Position numbers and translations under genes: made by a program | Shown: in pieces, positions 17,183 through 23,974 of the stretch | Layout: each line of letters opens with the position of its first letter | How positions within the stretch are numbered: the stretch's first letter is position 1 | NCBI GenBank assembly: GCA_051893155.1 | Contig: JBJFGY010000117.1 | Coordinates: 1-25,106, forward strand | Source of the DNA: UBA6448 sp051893155 | Lineage (GTDB): Bacteria > Bacillota_I > Bacilli_A > RF39 > UBA660 | Direction: 5' to 3' | Length of the DNA: 25,106 bases | The notes under the pieces: model-generated | Seen by the model: only the letters and a program-made list of their open reading frames with translations | What the model was told of the DNA's origin: nothing | Database searches by the model: none

Positions 17183-17566
17183 ATGAATTGGATTGATAAA
17201 ACTGACACTTTTGAGCAACGTGATTGGAAAGATAAGTATTTAGAAATCTGCGAGGTATTAGACGAAAAGATAGAAGTTAATTTATACTCTTGCACTGATA
17301 TTGAGAATTATGAAATATATGTAAGCTATGGTGTTATGTATGGAATAGTATATGTTCATAAAGATAAGGCTTGTGATTTAAGAGAAGAGATAAAAAAAGT
17401 AATATATGATGATTATTTAAAAAATGGATATGATCCTGATATGCCTACCGATGAATTTATGCATAATTTTATTGAAAAATATAATATTTGTATACCTAAT
17501 GATATTTTCTTTGATGAAGAAGCATTCATGCAACATATGATGAATTTATTTGATAAATTTGATTAA
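17183..17566 (+). CDS. Acidic 127-aa protein of unknown function
   Basis: A small soluble protein that I do not recognise. It is rich in Asp, Glu, Tyr and Ile and predicted mixed alpha/beta: an amphipathic helix at 16-32, strands around 34-62 (IEVNLYSC; YEIYVSYGVMYGIVYVHKD), then helices to the end (LREEIKKVIYDDYLKNG; AFMQHMMNLFDKFD). The acidic compact shape resembles immunity or antitoxin-like proteins, but that is an impression, not a family assignment. The start is ATG 17183 with GGAGAG nine bases upstream. It lies wholly inside the 734-bp segment bracketed by the 88-bp repeats, so it arrived with, or was trapped by, that rearrangement. No terminator is seen directly after it; the next is at 17681. 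Confidence 0.7.
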   Translation: MNWIDKTDTFEQRDWKDKYLEICEVLDEKIEVNLYSCTDIENYEIYVSYGVMYGIVYVHKDKACDLREEIKKVIYDDYLKNGYDPDMPTDEFMHNFIEKYNICIPNDIFFDEEAFMQHMMNLFDKFD

Positions 17567-17604
17567 TTAAATAAATATGTTATATAAAAAATTGTACCAG
17601 TTAG

Positions 17605-17692
17605 AATACAACAGTAAATGAAATAAAAAAGAAAAATAATTTAGAAAGTAATTTATTATCAATAGGACAAATATTAAAAATATGAGGTATAA
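17605..17692 (+). repeat. 88-bp direct repeat, copy B (orphan amidase tail)
   Basis: Second copy of the amidase 3' end with two substitutions relative to 16783-16870. The upstream coding sequence is missing, so it is a non-coding relic. Unlike copy A it runs straight into a stem-matched terminator, suggesting this is the ancestral downstream flank. Confidence 0.9.
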
Positions 17693-17707
17693 AACTTCAT
17701 ATTTTTT
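17681..17707 (+). terminator. Ancestral amidase terminator at repeat copy B
   Basis: TATGAGGT (17681-17688) pairs with ACTTCATA (17694-17701) with one wobble, then six T. The 5' arm contains the former TGA stop codon. It now insulates the ClpB promoter. Confidence 0.7.
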
Positions 17708-17718
17708 ATATAATATAA

Positions 17719-17745
17719 TTAGCACTATATATTGACAAGTGCTAA
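17719..17745. promoter_or_regulatory. CIRCE-like operator (HrcA-type) of clpB
   Basis: TTAGCACT and AGTGCTAA form the two arms of TTAGCACTA-N9-AAGTGCTAA, which differs from the classical CIRCE element (TTAGCACTC-N9-GAGTGCTAA) only at the innermost base of each arm. HrcA represses heat-shock operons through CIRCE. The promoter's -35 lies inside it, so bound repressor would block RNA polymerase. Confidence 0.85.
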
Positions 17746-17759
17746 TTTTTGAGTATAAT
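17732..17759 (+). promoter_or_regulatory. Promoter of clpB
   Basis: TTGACA (17732-17737), a 16-bp spacer and TATAAT (17754-17759), both perfect consensus hexamers, overlapped by the CIRCE-like element. Confidence 0.85.
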
Positions 17760-17786
17760 AGTATATGTAAAAAGGAGGTAATAAAT

Positions 17787-19883
17787 ATGTATAATCAAAA
17801 TAATGAAGAAAACGAAAATGTTTTAGAAAAATATGGACGTAATATAAATGATGATGTTAAAAATCGTAAGATTGATCCCATAATTGGTCGAGATGACGAG
17901 ATTCGTAGCATTACAAGAATTTTATCAAGAAAAACTAAAAATAATCCGGTATTAATCGGTGAACCAGGAGTAGGAAAAACAGCTATAGTTGAAGGTCTTG
18001 CTCAAAGAATTGTTAAAGGTGATGTTCCAGAATCATTAAAAAACAAAGTTGTCTGGGAACTTAATATGGCATCTTTAATTGCAGGTGCAAAATATCGTGG
18101 AGAGTTTGAGGAAAGACTTAAAAAAGTTTTAGATGAAGTAAAAAAGAGTGAAGGAAACATTATCATGTTTATTGATGAAATTCATCTAATAGTAGGTACT
18201 GGAGCAACTGAAGGTGCAATGGATACAGGAAATATTCTAAAACCAATGCTTGCTCGTGGGGAAATTCATGTTATTGGAGCAACAACATTAAATGAATATA
18301 GAATGTATATAGAAAAAGATGGTGCTCTTGAAAGAAGATTCCAAAAAGTTATTGTTTCAGAGCCAACAGTTGAAGACACTATTACTATACTTCGTGGATT
18401 AAAAGAAAGATTTGAAATATATCATGGTGTTACTATACAAGATAAAGCTTTAGTAAGTGCAGCAACATTATCTAATCGATATATAACTGATCGATTTTTA
18501 CCAGATAAAGCAATTGATCTAGTTGATGAAGCCTGTGCAACGATAAGGGTACAAATGGATAGTGTTCCAACATCACTTGATGAAATTACTAGAAAAATAT
18601 TAACGTTGCAAGTTGAAAAAGAAGCTTTAAAAAAAGAAAAAGATGAACTTTCTATTAAAAGACTTGAAAAAATTGATGATGAACTTTATACATTAAAGGG
18701 CAAAGAAAAAGAACTAAGTGATAAATGGAAAGAAGAAAAGAATATTAACGAAGAAATAAAAAAGATTAAATCCGATATTTCAAAATATACATTTGAACTT
18801 GAACAAGCGGAAAATAACTATGATTTAGAAACTGCTGCAAGACTTAAAAATGGCACATTACCAGAACTTAAATTAAAACTTGAAACTTTAAATAAAAAAG
18901 GTAATGAAGGTATTTTAAGTGATACTGTTACAAGCGAAGATATTGCAAATGTAATAAGTAAATGGACTAATATTCCAATTTCAAAATTAATGAGTTCAGA
19001 AAAAGAAAAAATACTTAATCTTGAAGAAAATCTTAAAAAAAGAGTTAAAGGTCAAGATAAAGCATTAAAACTAGTATCTGATGCTATTATTCGTTCAAGA
19101 AGTGGTATTAAAGACCCTAATAGACCAATTGGTTCATTTATGTTCTTAGGTCCAACTGGAGTTGGTAAAACAGAGGTTGCTAAATCTCTAGCTTATGAAC
19201 TTTTTGATGATGAACATCATATGATTAGAATTGATATGAGTGAATATATGGAAAAATATTCTGTATCAAGATTAATTGGAGCTGCACCAGGATATATAGG
19301 TTATGAAGAAGGTGGACAACTTACCGAAAAAGTTCGTAGGAACCCATATTCAATAGTATTATTTGATGAAATAGAGAAAGCTCATCCTGATGTATTAAAT
19401 CTATTATTACAAATACTTGATGATGGAAGATTAACTGATTCAAATGGTAGAACTGTAGATTTTAAAAATACAATAATCATTATGACTTCAAATGTTGGTA
19501 GTGAATTTATTATTAATAATGAAGATGATAAAGTTATGAGTGAACTTCCAAAATATTTTAAACCAGAATTTTTAAATAGATTAGATGAAATTATTTTATT
19601 TAATAAACTAAGTAAAAGTGATTTATTACAAATACTTGATAAAATAATTAATGAAATTGAAAATAGATTATTAGATATAAACGTTAAAATAAAATTATCA
19701 GATAATGCTAAAAACTATTTCATAAATAATGGCTATGATGAATATTATGGAGCAAGGCCATTGAAAAGACTTGTTAATAATAAACTTGAAACAATTCTTG
19801 CCAAAAAACTTATTAATAATGAAATAAAACCTAATACAACGATTAATGTAGATTTTATTAATAATGAAATAAAGGTTGCGTAA
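17787..19883 (+). CDS. clpB: ClpB-type disaggregase lacking the N-terminal domain
   Basis: A Hsp100 AAA+ unfoldase that, with DnaK, rescues aggregated proteins; cytoplasmic hexamer. I chose ATG 17787 (AAGGAGGT seven bases upstream) over an in-frame start at 17739, which lies inside the promoter; this gives 698 aa. AAA-1 has Walker A GEPGVGKT and Walker B FIDEIH. A coiled-coil M domain with the ClpB-type segment YDLETAARLKNGTLPELK follows. AAA-2 has GPTGVGKT and LFDEIEKAHP with sensor TSNVGS. The usual ClpB N domain (about 150 aa of Clp repeats) is absent: only about 20 residues precede ENVLEKYGRN. The M domain argues for ClpB rather than ClpC or ClpE, although a ClpP-loop test was not possible. 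Transcription is under a CIRCE-like operator, fitting a heat-shock protein. The TAA stop is in the terminator loop. Confidence 0.9.
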   Translation: MYNQNNEENENVLEKYGRNINDDVKNRKIDPIIGRDDEIRSITRILSRKTKNNPVLIGEPGVGKTAIVEGLAQRIVKGDVPESLKNKVVWELNMASLIAGAKYRGEFEERLKKVLDEVKKSEGNIIMFIDEIHLIVGTGATEGAMDTGNILKPMLARGEIHVIGATTLNEYRMYIEKDGALERRFQKVIVSEPTVEDTITILRGLKERFEIYHGVTIQDKALVSAATLSNRYITDRFLPDKAIDLVDEACATIRVQMDSVPTSLDEITRKILTLQVEKEALKKEKDELSIKRLEKIDDELYTLKGKEKELSDKWKEEKNINEEIKKIKSDISKYTFELEQAENNYDLETAARLKNGTLPELKLKLETLNKKGNEGILSDTVTSEDIANVISKWTNIPISKLMSSEKEKILNLEENLKKRVKGQDKALKLVSDAIIRSRSGIKDPNRPIGSFMFLGPTGVGKTEVAKSLAYELFDDEHHMIRIDMSEYMEKYSVSRLIGAAPGYIGYEEGGQLTEKVRRNPYSIVLFDEIEKAHPDVLNLLLQILDDGRLTDSNGRTVDFKNTIIIMTSNVGSEFIINNEDDKVMSELPKYFKPEFLNRLDEIILFNKLSKSDLLQILDKIINEIENRLLDINVKIKLSDNAKNYFINNGYDEYYGARPLKRLVNNKLETILAKKLINNEIKPNTTINVDFINNEIKVA

Positions 19884-19896
19884 CGCAGCCTTTTTT
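19874..19896 (+). terminator. Terminator of clpB enclosing its stop codon
   Basis: GGTTGCG (19874-19880) and CGCAGCC (19884-19890) flank the TAA stop exactly, followed by six T. On the minus strand the same hairpin follows the CwlJ-like gene with a weaker T tract, so it may work in both directions. Confidence 0.8.
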
Positions 19897-20317
19897 AGTG
19901 TATTTCTTGGCAAACTCCTGGATCAGGATTATAGAAACAATGGTTTTTATATCTTCCTGCTAAGTTTTGATCATACCAAACACTTTTACAGTTTTCATTT
20001 TTATTTGGTGCATAAAACCATAATGCGTTAGTCGCAGGATAATAATATTCGCCATCTAGTATCCTTTTTGCTAGATTTTTTTCTAAAGTTGTAGCACTTG
20101 CTTGAAATAGTGAACTTTCTGTTCCAACAAATTGATTCTTTTGATAAATAGCATTATATACACTATTAATATTTTTAAATGTTAAACAATTTGCTAAAAC
20201 TCTATTTACTACAACATTTCCAACCATAAGCATTCCAAGTTCTCCTTCATTTAGTGCTTCGGCTCTCATTATTCTTGCAAGAAGATCAAGTTCTTTTGCC
20301 GTATAAGATACAATCAT
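19895..20317 (-). CDS. CwlJ/SleB-family cell wall hydrolase
   Basis: A 140-aa Hydrolase_2 domain protein. This family includes the spore cortex lytic enzymes SleB and CwlJ, which cleave cortex peptidoglycan during germination; many vegetative homologues exist. Landmarks are the family opening ARIMRAEALNEG with its catalytic glutamate, GNVVVNRV, then NQFVG, and ALWFYAPNKN near the C-terminus. The protein is a single domain without signal peptide or peptidoglycan-binding domain, like CwlJ rather than SleB. I chose ATG 20317, six bases after AGGTGAT; the longer GTG start (20326) would sit inside that ribosome site. It converges on clpB. Sporulation in this organism is not shown by this gene alone. 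Confidence 0.85.
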   Translation of the reverse strand: MIVSYTAKELDLLARIMRAEALNEGELGMLMVGNVVVNRVLANCLTFKNINSVYNAIYQKNQFVGTESSLFQASATTLEKNLAKRILDGEYYYPATNALWFYAPNKNENCKSVWYDQNLAGRYKNHCFYNPDPGVCQEIH

Positions 20318-20342
20318 GTTTATCACCTAAAATATAATATGT

Positions 20343-20387
20343 AAAAAAAGAAAGTTTGCTATTTTTTAAATATACTAACAAACTTTC
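20343..20387 (-). terminator. Terminator of the OapA-like gene
   Basis: On the minus strand GAAAGTTTG (20387-20379) pairs with CAAACTTTC (20358-20350), followed by a T run. The gene's TAG stop lies in the loop. Confidence 0.75.
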
Positions 20388-20874
20388 CAACACTAAATAT
20401 AATTTTATCTGAATTTTTTATTGCTATGCTTTTAAATATGGCCTTTCCTCCAACAGTAAGTGAAGATATTACAGCGGCTGTAATTACACTTATTAATCCT
20501 ATATTAACTTCAGTGGCATTAGCTATCGAAATGGCAAGTACTGCACCAAGACCACCACTTATAATTCCACATATATCTCCAACAATATCGTTACATACAC
20601 TTGAAACTTTTGCATTATTTTTAATTAATTTTATTGTTTCTTTTGCGCCTTTGATTTTTTTTGAACTCATTGAATGAAATGTTGCTTCTTTGCTTGTTAA
20701 ACTACTAGCACCAATCATATCAAATATTATTCCTATTGCAATAACGATTGTTATTATTAATATCATTGTAAAAATATTTGAATGACTAGATAAAAAATTT
20801 GTTGTAAAACTAAATATAACTGATAATATAAATGTGCATAAAAAAACTTTATATACCCAGTTATTTTTTTTCAT
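20359..20874 (-). CDS. oapA: OapA-like membrane protein (OLE RNA-associated, CNNM/DUF21-like)
   Basis: A 171-aa integral membrane protein with about four hydrophobic segments (8-28, 33-53, 97-119, 123-144). The cytoplasmic loop holds SKEATFHSMSSKKIKGAKE and the central motif SSVCNDIVGDICGIISGG, with D96 and D100. This arrangement recalls the CNNM/CorC (DUF21) transmembrane domain. It also fits my recollection of OapA, the membrane partner of the large OLE RNA, whose complex has been linked to magnesium homeostasis and stress tolerance. The start is ATG 20874 with an AGGAGGG site. A long GC-elevated non-coding region with its own promoter lies directly upstream on the same strand, as expected for an OLE-oapA pair. 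If the RNA assignment fails, the safe call is a CorB/CNNM-like four-helix membrane protein. Confidence 0.7.
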   Translation of the reverse strand: MKKNNWVYKVFLCTFILSVIFSFTTNFLSSHSNIFTMILIITIVIAIGIIFDMIGASSLTSKEATFHSMSSKKIKGAKETIKLIKNNAKVSSVCNDIVGDICGIISGGLGAVLAISIANATEVNIGLISVITAAVISSLTVGGKAIFKSIAIKNSDKIIFSVGKFVSIFKK

Positions 20875-20889
20875 ATAACCCTCCTATAA

Positions 20890-21366
20890 AGTTATTTAAA
20901 AATTATGGTTTATTATAAATTAATCTTACGGCTTTGGTCGAGTTGAATTTCTCTATTTTCTCTCCCTTGGTTACCCGTAGGCGATTTCTCTTTAAAGAAA
21001 ATAACTAGCAGTTGCCTAACTAATTACTCGATTGCCACATTAGTCCGCACTTCAATCTTTATAATAAATAACACGCTAGAGGTTTTCCCTGACACATCTA
21101 AACTATCCTTATTCGCTTTTGCAGTTATAATTTCATAAAATCACCGTATCGTTTAATCCCTTATAACCACTCACGACATGAATTTGTTTTTGCTTGACGT
21201 AACTACAGGGGGTCAATTATATGCCATTATAATCTCCCTATAATTTTAAATTACATATTCACCCCAACTTGGGCAGAAGAAGCAAATATATAAAGTGTCT
21301 TGTATCAATTAATGGATTTTTAGCCCCATCTTCAAATAGTGATTGTGACTAGCATAATGCACCACA
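20890..21366 (-). ncRNA. ole: Probable OLE RNA (large structured non-coding RNA)
   Basis: This stretch has no plausible ORF yet is visibly richer in G and C than its surroundings, a mark of structured RNA in AT-rich genomes. A near-consensus promoter on the minus strand would start transcription at about 21365. Local helices on the minus strand include ATTATA-ATGGCA-TATAAT nested in AGGG/CCCCT (about 21241-21207), CCC-AAGTT-GGG (about 21274-21264) and ACTAAT/ATTAGT (about 21045-21020). The RNA leads into the OapA-like gene, the known neighbour of OLE RNA. It has a length of about 480 nt, shorter than the roughly 600-nt type examples, and no terminator before oapA, so the ends are approximate and cotranscription with oapA is likely. 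Other large RNAs such as ROOL or GOLLD were considered; the oapA link favours OLE. Confidence 0.65.
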
Positions 21367-21371
21367 CCTAA

Positions 21372-21400
21372 ATTATATCAAAAATTTGAAATTGTGTCTA
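21372..21400 (-). promoter_or_regulatory. Promoter of the OLE-like RNA
   Basis: On the minus strand TAGACA (21400-21395), a 17-bp spacer and a perfect TATAAT (21377-21372). It is divergent from the tRNA-Trp promoter about 40 bp away. Confidence 0.7.
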
Positions 21401-21436
21401 GTAGGTGTCTAATATATTATATGCAATATCTTTTTC

Positions 21437-21465
21437 TTGCATACCTGCTTTTTTTGCGTTATAAT
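21437..21465 (+). promoter_or_regulatory. Promoter of tRNA-Trp
   Basis: TTGCAT (21437-21442), a 17-bp spacer and TATAAT (21460-21465), ending 14 bases before the tRNA. Confidence 0.75.
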
Positions 21466-21479
21466 TAGTGTACCTATTT

Positions 21480-21553
21480 AGGGGTGTAATTCAATGGTAG
21501 AATGATGGTCTCCAAAACCATTCATGTGGGTTCAACTCCTGCCACCCCTGCCA
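21480..21553 (+). tRNA. trnW: tRNA-Trp (anticodon CCA)
   Basis: Acceptor AGGGGTG pairs with CACCCCT, the D arm is ATTC..GAAT, and the anticodon arm ATGGT-CTCCAAA-ACCAT carries CCA. The T arm is GTGGG-TTCAACT-CCTGC with wobble pairs, followed by discriminator G and encoded CCA. A CCA anticodon reads UGG only, consistent with UGA as stop. Confidence 0.95.
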
Positions 21554-21568
21554 ATTATTATTGTTAAT

Positions 21569-21608
21569 AAAAACATAGATTTTTTAAATTATAATCTATG
21601 TTTTTTTA
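21569..21608. terminator. Bidirectional terminator between tRNA-Trp and the ABC permease
   Basis: AAACATAGATT (21571-21581) and AATCTATGTTT (21593-21603) form an 11-bp stem with T runs in both directions, serving the plus-strand tRNA and the minus-strand ABC operon. Confidence 0.8.
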
Positions 21609-21609
21609 T

Positions 21610-22506
21610 TTAATCATTATTCTTTTTAAACAAATTTAGTATTATATATATTATTAATAGTATGATTATTGTAACTACTATAATCAAATACATTCCAGTT
21701 TCAGTTATTTTATGTCCCATAAAAAATAAATTGCAATCTAAACTTGTTTTTATTTTATTTATTAAATTATTTGGAACATTAAGTTTTGTGAGTTCTCTTA
21801 ATGGCGCTGAAATAGAATGATTTTTAATTAAAGAAGTTCCATATGTTCCAGGTAAAAAAAGTATTACTTTTTGTAGTCCTTTACTAAAAGAAGATATAGG
21901 CATATATGCGCCACAAATAAAACCATATCCTGCGCTAACAATTGTGCCAACAGCTGAAACTTGACCTTGTGTTTTTAAATTAATATTTATTATTGAAGAT
22001 AAACTACAACCAAATAATGTTAACAAAATTATATCTAATAGTAATTTAAGTATATCAGTAAATGTATAAAACCAACCTTGCGTATAAGTGTATAATAAAC
22101 ATAACAATAATCCAACAAAATTAACAATTACTGTAGATAAAAATGTTGCAGTAAAATAAGATAAACTAATAATTTTTTTGTTAGTTGGTGAAATATTTAT
22201 ATCTTTTGCTGTTCCTGAAACTTTATCCATTACCATTAAAAGATTAGATGTAAATGCTACAGTTATACAGCTTACAGATAATAATGATGATAGTATCTGA
22301 CCACTTACTAAAGAATTTATTATTTTATTTGGTATATTTAATTCGTTAGGAAAAGCAGATATAAATGTATCTTTAAATATACCTCCTAAAAAAGAAGAAT
22401 ATAATACAAGTAATATTACTGGTGTAATTAATGATGTAAAAAACATTGTTTTATCACTAAAATAAACCTTAATATTTCTTTTAGTCAAACTTATAAATTT
22501 TTTCAT
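21610..22506 (-). CDS. ABC-2 type transporter permease
   Basis: A 298-aa membrane subunit of an ABC exporter of the ABC-2 (DrrB/NodJ-like) class. A cytoplasmic N-terminal amphipathic stretch (FISLTKRNIKVYFSDKT) leads into about six hydrophobic segments, near 22-42, 63-88, 112-138, 144-168, 180-200 and 272-295. A long extracytoplasmic loop of about 65 residues lies before the last helix. It starts with ATG 22506, overlapping the stop of the ATPase gene by 4 bp (ATGA), so the two are translationally coupled partners. Substrates of this class are lipids, polysaccharides, drugs or peptides; nothing here specifies which. Confidence 0.88.
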   Translation of the reverse strand: MKKFISLTKRNIKVYFSDKTMFFTSLITPVILLVLYSSFLGGIFKDTFISAFPNELNIPNKIINSLVSGQILSSLLSVSCITVAFTSNLLMVMDKVSGTAKDINISPTNKKIISLSYFTATFLSTVIVNFVGLLLCLLYTYTQGWFYTFTDILKLLLDIILLTLFGCSLSSIININLKTQGQVSAVGTIVSAGYGFICGAYMPISSFSKGLQKVILFLPGTYGTSLIKNHSISAPLRELTKLNVPNNLINKIKTSLDCNLFFMGHKITETGMYLIIVVTIIILLIIYIILNLFKKNND

Positions 22507-23411
22507 AATTCTCCTTCTTGTTTATATCCAGTAGCAGAAAGAAATACATCATCCATTCTACCTTTAATAATTTCATAATCTTGAAATATATTTTTATTGT
22601 TAATTATTAAATCAGTTGCTTGTTTAGTGTTTTTAATTTCAATCTTAAAAGCATTTTTAATTTTTTTATATGGTAAATTTAATTTTTTAATTTCTTCTTC
22701 ATTAATATTATAAATTATTATTGTATCAGAGGCATATTTATTTTTTAAATCTAATGGAGTGCCTTCTGCAATAATTTTGCCTTTATCAATAATTGTTATA
22801 TAATCAGCATCTGTCGCTTCTTCCATATAATGTGTAGTTAAGAAAATTGTCATATTATAATCTTTTCTTAGTTTTCTAATTATATTCCATATTTTTTTCC
22901 TTGTTCCTGGATCTAATCCGGTTGTTGGTTCATCTAATATTATTAACTTAGGTTTGTGTATAATTGCTCTTGCAATATCAACTTTTCTTCTTTGTCCACC
23001 AGATAATTTTACTAATTTTATATTTTTGATATCTTGAAGTTCAAATAAATTTTCTAATTGTTCATAAATTTTAAAAAAATCTTTACCAACAATTCCATAT
23101 AATCCTGCACGATATTTTAAATTTTCATATACTGTTAACGATTTATCAAGAACTGATTCTTGAAAAACAATACCTATATAATTTTTTATTATATTACTTT
23201 CTTTTTCAATGTCTTTTTCGCATATATATATTTTTCCAGAATCTTTTTTTAAAATACCACTCATTATTGAAATTGTAGTACTTTTTCCAGCTCCATTTAT
23301 TCCCAAAAAAGCAAATAATTCGCCTTGATTAACTTTTAAATTTAAATTATCAACTGCTTTTATTTTACCATATGACTTATATAAATTTTCTATTTTTATA
23401 ATCTCTTTCAT
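22503..23411 (-). CDS. ABC transporter ATP-binding protein (DrrA/CcmA-like)
   Basis: A 302-aa nucleotide-binding subunit partnering the downstream ABC-2 permease. Residues 1-215 form the ATPase: Walker A GINGAGKST (37-45), a Q-loop in VFQESVLD, signature LSGGQRRKVDIARA near 137-150, Walker B LIILDEPTTGLD near 155-166 and the switch histidine in LTTHYMEEATDADY. The last 85 residues form the C-terminal extension common in drug/lipid exporters of this class, ending RMDDVFLSATGYK. The start is ATG 23411 with AAGGTG upstream. It is first in a two-gene operon ended by the bidirectional terminator at 21569. Confidence 0.93.
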   Translation of the reverse strand: MKEIIKIENLYKSYGKIKAVDNLNLKVNQGELFAFLGINGAGKSTTISIMSGILKKDSGKIYICEKDIEKESNIIKNYIGIVFQESVLDKSLTVYENLKYRAGLYGIVGKDFFKIYEQLENLFELQDIKNIKLVKLSGGQRRKVDIARAIIHKPKLIILDEPTTGLDPGTRKKIWNIIRKLRKDYNMTIFLTTHYMEEATDADYITIIDKGKIIAEGTPLDLKNKYASDTIIIYNINEEEIKKLNLPYKKIKNAFKIEIKNTKQATDLIINNKNIFQDYEIIKGRMDDVFLSATGYKQEGEL

Positions 23412-23433
23412 TTAGTCACCTTTTTATAATATT

Positions 23434-23462
23434 ATTATATAACATAAAATCTTAACTTTCTA
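23434..23462 (-). promoter_or_regulatory. Probable promoter of the ABC operon
   Basis: On the minus strand a weak -35, TAGAAA (23462-23457), a 17-bp spacer and TATAAT (23439-23434), 22 bases before the ATPase start. Confidence 0.45.
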
Positions 23463-23476
23463 TAAAAAAACATACT

Positions 23477-23504
23477 TTGAATTAAATATAAATAATTGTA
23501 TAAT
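23477..23504 (+). promoter_or_regulatory. Promoter of the 77-aa coiled-coil protein
   Basis: TTGAAT (23477-23482), a 16-bp spacer and TATAAT (23499-23504), divergent from the ABC operon. Confidence 0.6.
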
Positions 23505-23525
23505 ATAAATAAGGAGACTATTTAT

Positions 23526-23759
23526 ATGGAAAGATTTGATTATATAACTCAAAAAAAAGAAAAATTACAAGGAGAACTAAATAGTTCTATTATAAAAAAA
23601 GATGATATAAGTAAAATTCATAAATTAGAATCTGAAATTAATGAACTTAATTTTCAAATAATGCATACTCAGAAAAAAATAAATAATAATAGTTTTGAAA
23701 ATAAAAATACTTCTATTCAAAGAAATATATTTAATATTATTAATCATAATAAAAAGTAA
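23526..23759 (+). CDS. Small charged coiled-coil protein (77 aa), function unknown
   Basis: ATG 23526 follows AAGGAGA with good spacing. An in-frame ATG at 23496 overlaps the promoter -10 and is rejected. The product is highly charged and helical; leucine/isoleucine heptads in ITQKKEKLQGELNSS and ISKIHKLESEINELNFQI suggest a coiled coil over residues 8-52, followed by an Asn/Lys-rich, probably disordered tail. No family is recognised. The promoter, ribosome site and isolated position support a real monocistronic gene. Confidence 0.65.
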   Translation: MERFDYITQKKEKLQGELNSSIIKKDDISKIHKLESEINELNFQIMHTQKKINNNSFENKNTSIQRNIFNIINHNKK

Positions 23760-23796
23760 AAATTATTAAAAAAACTTGTAAGAATATTCTATTTTA

Positions 23797-23805
23797 TGCT
23801 ATAAT
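23797..23805 (+). promoter_or_regulatory. Extended -10 promoter of the 40-aa basic protein
   Basis: TGCTATAAT, with TG one base before TATAAT (23800-23805), plus a poor -35 TTGTAA 18 bp upstream. It lies 22 bases before the start codon. Confidence 0.6.
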
Positions 23806-23827
23806 CTTGCTTGCAAGGAGTGATAGA

Positions 23828-23950
23828 ATGAAAAAACTAAAGAAAAACTTACCTGAAGGTGTAAAATATAAGTTTGCTAGATATAAAGGTGTTAAAGTAA
23901 AATTAGTTCCTAATAAAAAGAAAAGTAATAAATCAAAAAAAACTAATTAG
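23828..23950 (+). CDS. Very basic 40-aa protein, unknown
   Basis: ATG 23828 with AAGGAG eight bases upstream, a promoter before it and a strong terminator overlapping its stop, so it forms a complete tiny transcription unit. The product starts MKKLKKNLPEGVKYKFARYK and about 40 percent of residues are Lys or Arg, with a lysine-serine tail. The composition suggests RNA or DNA binding, like a small ribosome-associated or nucleoid protein, but no family is recognised. It is below the size limit of many gene finders. Confidence 0.6.
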   Translation: MKKLKKNLPEGVKYKFARYKGVKVKLVPNKKKSNKSKKTN

Positions 23951-23974
23951 TATTGTGCTAATTAGTTTTTTATT
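23938..23974. terminator. Bidirectional terminator between convergent genes
   Basis: AAACTAATTAG (23940-23950) and CTAATTAGTTT (23958-23968) form an 11-bp stem. The 5' arm contains the TAG stop of the 40-aa gene, and T tracts occur on both strands, serving the minus-strand gene that ends at 23974. Confidence 0.8.

Noticed and set aside
17739..17786. Upstream in-frame ATG extension of clpB
   Set aside because: It would start inside the CIRCE/promoter region before the transcription start; the ATG at 17787 has a strong ribosome site.
20885..21400. tmRNA, RNase P RNA or a group I intron as the identity of the non-coding region
   Set aside because: No alanine-acceptor ends or convincing tag frame (an AKTNS-like frame ends without the usual ALAA), no GAGGAAAGTCC/ACAGAA core of RNase P, and the R/S pairing of a group I core is missing.
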